NCBI GenBank assembly: GCA_025964055.1
Contig: JAOPZP010000309.1
Location: 1-6,989, forward strand
Length of the DNA: 6,989 nucleotides
Reading direction: 5' to 3'
DNA from: Conexibacter sp.
Lineage (GTDB): Bacteria > Actinomycetota > Thermoleophilia > Solirubrobacterales > Solirubrobacteraceae
Shown here: one piece after another, positions 5,445-6,989 of the stretch
Layout of the letters: each line of letters begins with the position of its first letter
Position numbering within the stretch: the stretch's first letter is position 1
The notes under the pieces: generated by a model
What the model was told of the DNA's origin: nothing
Databases searched by the model: none
The model's input: only the letters and a program-made list of their open reading frames with translations
Program-made: the position numbers and the translations under genes

Positions 5445-6989
5445 GCCGCCTGATCGCCATCGGGGTGGCCGCCGTCGCCGCGCTCGCCGTGCTCGTCGTG
5501 CTGGGGACCGGCGCGGGCAACGACCACAAGGGCGAGTACAAGGTCCGCGCGATCTTCAGCAACGCCTTCACGGTCATCCCCGGCGAGGACGTCAAGATCT
5601 CCGGTGTCAGGGTCGGCTCGATCTCCGGCCTCGACGTGACGCCCGACAACAAGGCCGCGGTGATCCTGAACATCACCGAGCCGGGCTTCAAGGACTTCCG
5701 CAAGGACGCCACCTGCACGATCCGCCCGCAGTCGCTGATCGGCGAGCGCTACGTCGAGTGCACGCCGACGCAGCCGCGCGCCCAGGGCGACGCCCCGGCA
5801 CCGGAGCTGGCCAAGATCGACAAGGGCGCCGGCCAGGGCCAGTACCTGCTGCCCGACTCGCAGACGATCAAGCCGGTGGACCTCGACCTCGTCGGCAACA
5901 TCATGCGGTTGCCCTACCGCGAGCGGCTGTCGATCATCATCAACGAGCTCGGCACCGGCCTGGCCGCCAACGGCGACACGCTGCGGCGCGCGGTCAAGGA
6001 GGCCAACCCGGCGCTCCAGCAGACCGACCGGGTCCTGGCGATCCTCGCCGCGCAGAACCAGACGCTCGCCGACCTGGCCAAGAACGGCGACGCGGTGCTG
6101 GCCCCGCTGGCCCGCGACAAGGCGAAGGTCGCCGACTTCGTGGTCAAGGCCAACACGACGGCGCAGGCCACCGCCGAGCGGCGCACCGCGCTCGAGGCCA
6201 ACCTCGCCAAGCTCCCCGGCTTCCTCAAGCAGCTCAAGCCGACCATGGAGCGCCTCGGCGGCCTGTCGGATCAGCTGACCCCGGTGCTGACCGACCTCAA
6301 CGCCGCCGCACCCCAGATCAACACCTTCATCAAGCAGCTCGGCCCGTTCAGCCAGGCCGGCACGCCGGCGCTGACCTCGCTGGGCGACAGCGCCGTGGTC
6401 GGCGACCAGGCGCTGCTGAAGAGCAAGCCGATCGTCGGCGACCTGGGGACGTTCGCCAAGGACGCGCGGCCGACCGTCGGCAACCTCGAGAAGCTGCTGA
6501 CCAGCCTCAAGGACACCGGCGGCATCGAGCGGCTGATGGACTTCCTGTACTTCTCGGCCGCCTCGACCAACGGCTATGACTCGCTCGGCCACTACCTGCG
6601 GGCCGTCTTCGTCCTCACCAACTGCACCACCTACTCCCTGGAGCCGGTCCCGGGCTGCAGCGCCAACTTCCCCAAGGCCGCCAACGCCACCGCCGCGCGC
6701 GCCGCGAGCACCACCACGCCGACGCTCGCCTCGGTCAACCGGGAGATCGCCAACGGCCGCAGCCCGTTCCTGGCACGCCAGGACGCGGTCGCCAACGGCC
6801 TCGACCCCGCGGTCTTCGACCAGCAGAGCAGCAGCGCCCAGAAGTCCGACACCAAGGGCTCCAAGAAGTCCTCGAAGGCCGACGCCAAGATCGACCTGCC
6901 CGCCAGCCTGTTCCCGGGCCAGCCCGCCGCGAGCGCCCCCGCGCCCCCCGGCCCCACCGCCGCCGACTCCCCGAGCAGCGCCGCGACGT
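5441..6989 (+). CDS. MCE-family (MlaD-like) lipid-binding protein, second of the set (3' truncated)
   Basis: The frame opens with ATG overlapping the previous TGA by 4 bases and stays open to the right edge, giving at least 516 residues with no stop in the window. A membrane anchor is at about 3-24 and the MCE domain at about 32-110: Y-K-V-R-A-I-F, V-K-I-S-G-V-R-V-G-S-I, and the closing L-I-G-E-R-Y-V-E-C. Two Cys (92, 107) lie inside the MCE domain. A long helical region follows (about 145-370), with Asn, Gln and Leu repeats. The Y-D-x-x-G-H-x-x-R motif recurs at 379-387, as in the preceding gene, followed by a Cys pair (395, 406). The tail from about 460 is low complexity: a Ser/Lys/Asp-rich stretch, then Ala/Pro-rich sequence up to the edge. 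It is a second needle or channel subunit of the same transporter. The true end, and any further mce genes, lie outside the window. Confidence 0.9.
   Translation, partial: MSRLIAIGVAAVAALAVLVVLGTGAGNDHKGEYKVRAIFSNAFTVIPGEDVKISGVRVGSISGLDVTPDNKAAVILNITEPGFKDFRKDATCTIRPQSLIGERYVECTPTQPRAQGDAPAPELAKIDKGAGQGQYLLPDSQTIKPVDLDLVGNIMRLPYRERLSIIINELGTGLAANGDTLRRAVKEANPALQQTDRVLAILAAQNQTLADLAKNGDAVLAPLARDKAKVADFVVKANTTAQATAERRTALEANLAKLPGFLKQLKPTMERLGGLSDQLTPVLTDLNAAAPQINTFIKQLGPFSQAGTPALTSLGDSAVVGDQALLKSKPIVGDLGTFAKDARPTVGNLEKLLTSLKDTGGIERLMDFLYFSAASTNGYDSLGHYLRAVFVLTNCTTYSLEPVPGCSANFPKAANATAARAASTTTPTLASVNREIANGRSPFLARQDAVANGLDPAVFDQQSSSAQKSDTKGSKKSSKADAKIDLPASLFPGQPAASAPAPPGPTAADSPSSAAT

Noticed and set aside
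5758..6579. Plus-strand open frame of 273 residues within the second MCE gene
   Set aside because: It is an out-of-frame Arg/Pro/Gln-rich shadow; the frame from 5441 is the coherent one.
5390..6592. Long minus-strand open frame of 400 residues opposite the second MCE gene
   Set aside because: Same antisense shadow effect; the plus-strand frame has an anchor, MCE domain and ATGA coupling to the previous gene.

Overview
The window is high-GC DNA with strong G/C preference at third codon positions. It looks like an actinobacterium. The mce-type lipid-import operon with its own ATPase, plus the style of the proteins, suggests the Thermoleophilia/Solirubrobacterales side of the phylum, but this is inferred from protein character and no marker gene here proves it.

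Layout. (1) Bases 1-173 are the last 56 codons of a PucR/CdaR-type regulator, ending in its C-terminal helix-turn-helix. (2) Bases 174-554 hold no credible gene. Almost all of this gap between two convergent genes is one very long imperfect palindrome (about 176-530), with matched outer arms, a partly matched middle and a nearly perfect 19-bp inner stem. (3) Bases 555-1169, minus strand, encode a small exported lipoprotein with a predicted beta-rich domain; a perfect 8-bp inverted repeat straddles its stop codon. (4) Bases 1170-1339 are a divergent control region with a plausible promoter, a small leader hairpin and a purine-rich ribosome site. (5) From 1340 to the right edge runs an mce operon on the plus strand: two YrbE/MlaE permeases, a MceG/Mkl-type ATPase, then two MCE (MlaD-like) substrate-binding proteins. 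The second MCE gene is still open at base 6989.

How the genes work together. By homology with actinobacterial Mce systems and proteobacterial Mla, the two YrbE permeases form the membrane core, the ATPase drives it from the cytoplasm, and the membrane-anchored MCE proteins reach outward to carry a hydrophobic substrate such as a lipid, fatty acid or sterol. The first two genes overlap by 1 bp, the ATPase follows after 5 bp with a strong ribosome site, and the two MCE genes overlap by 4 bp. The only sizeable break is 174 bp between the ATPase and the first MCE gene. More mce genes are expected beyond the right edge.

The mce operon is recognisable biology. The least explained object in the window is the giant palindrome at 176-530.
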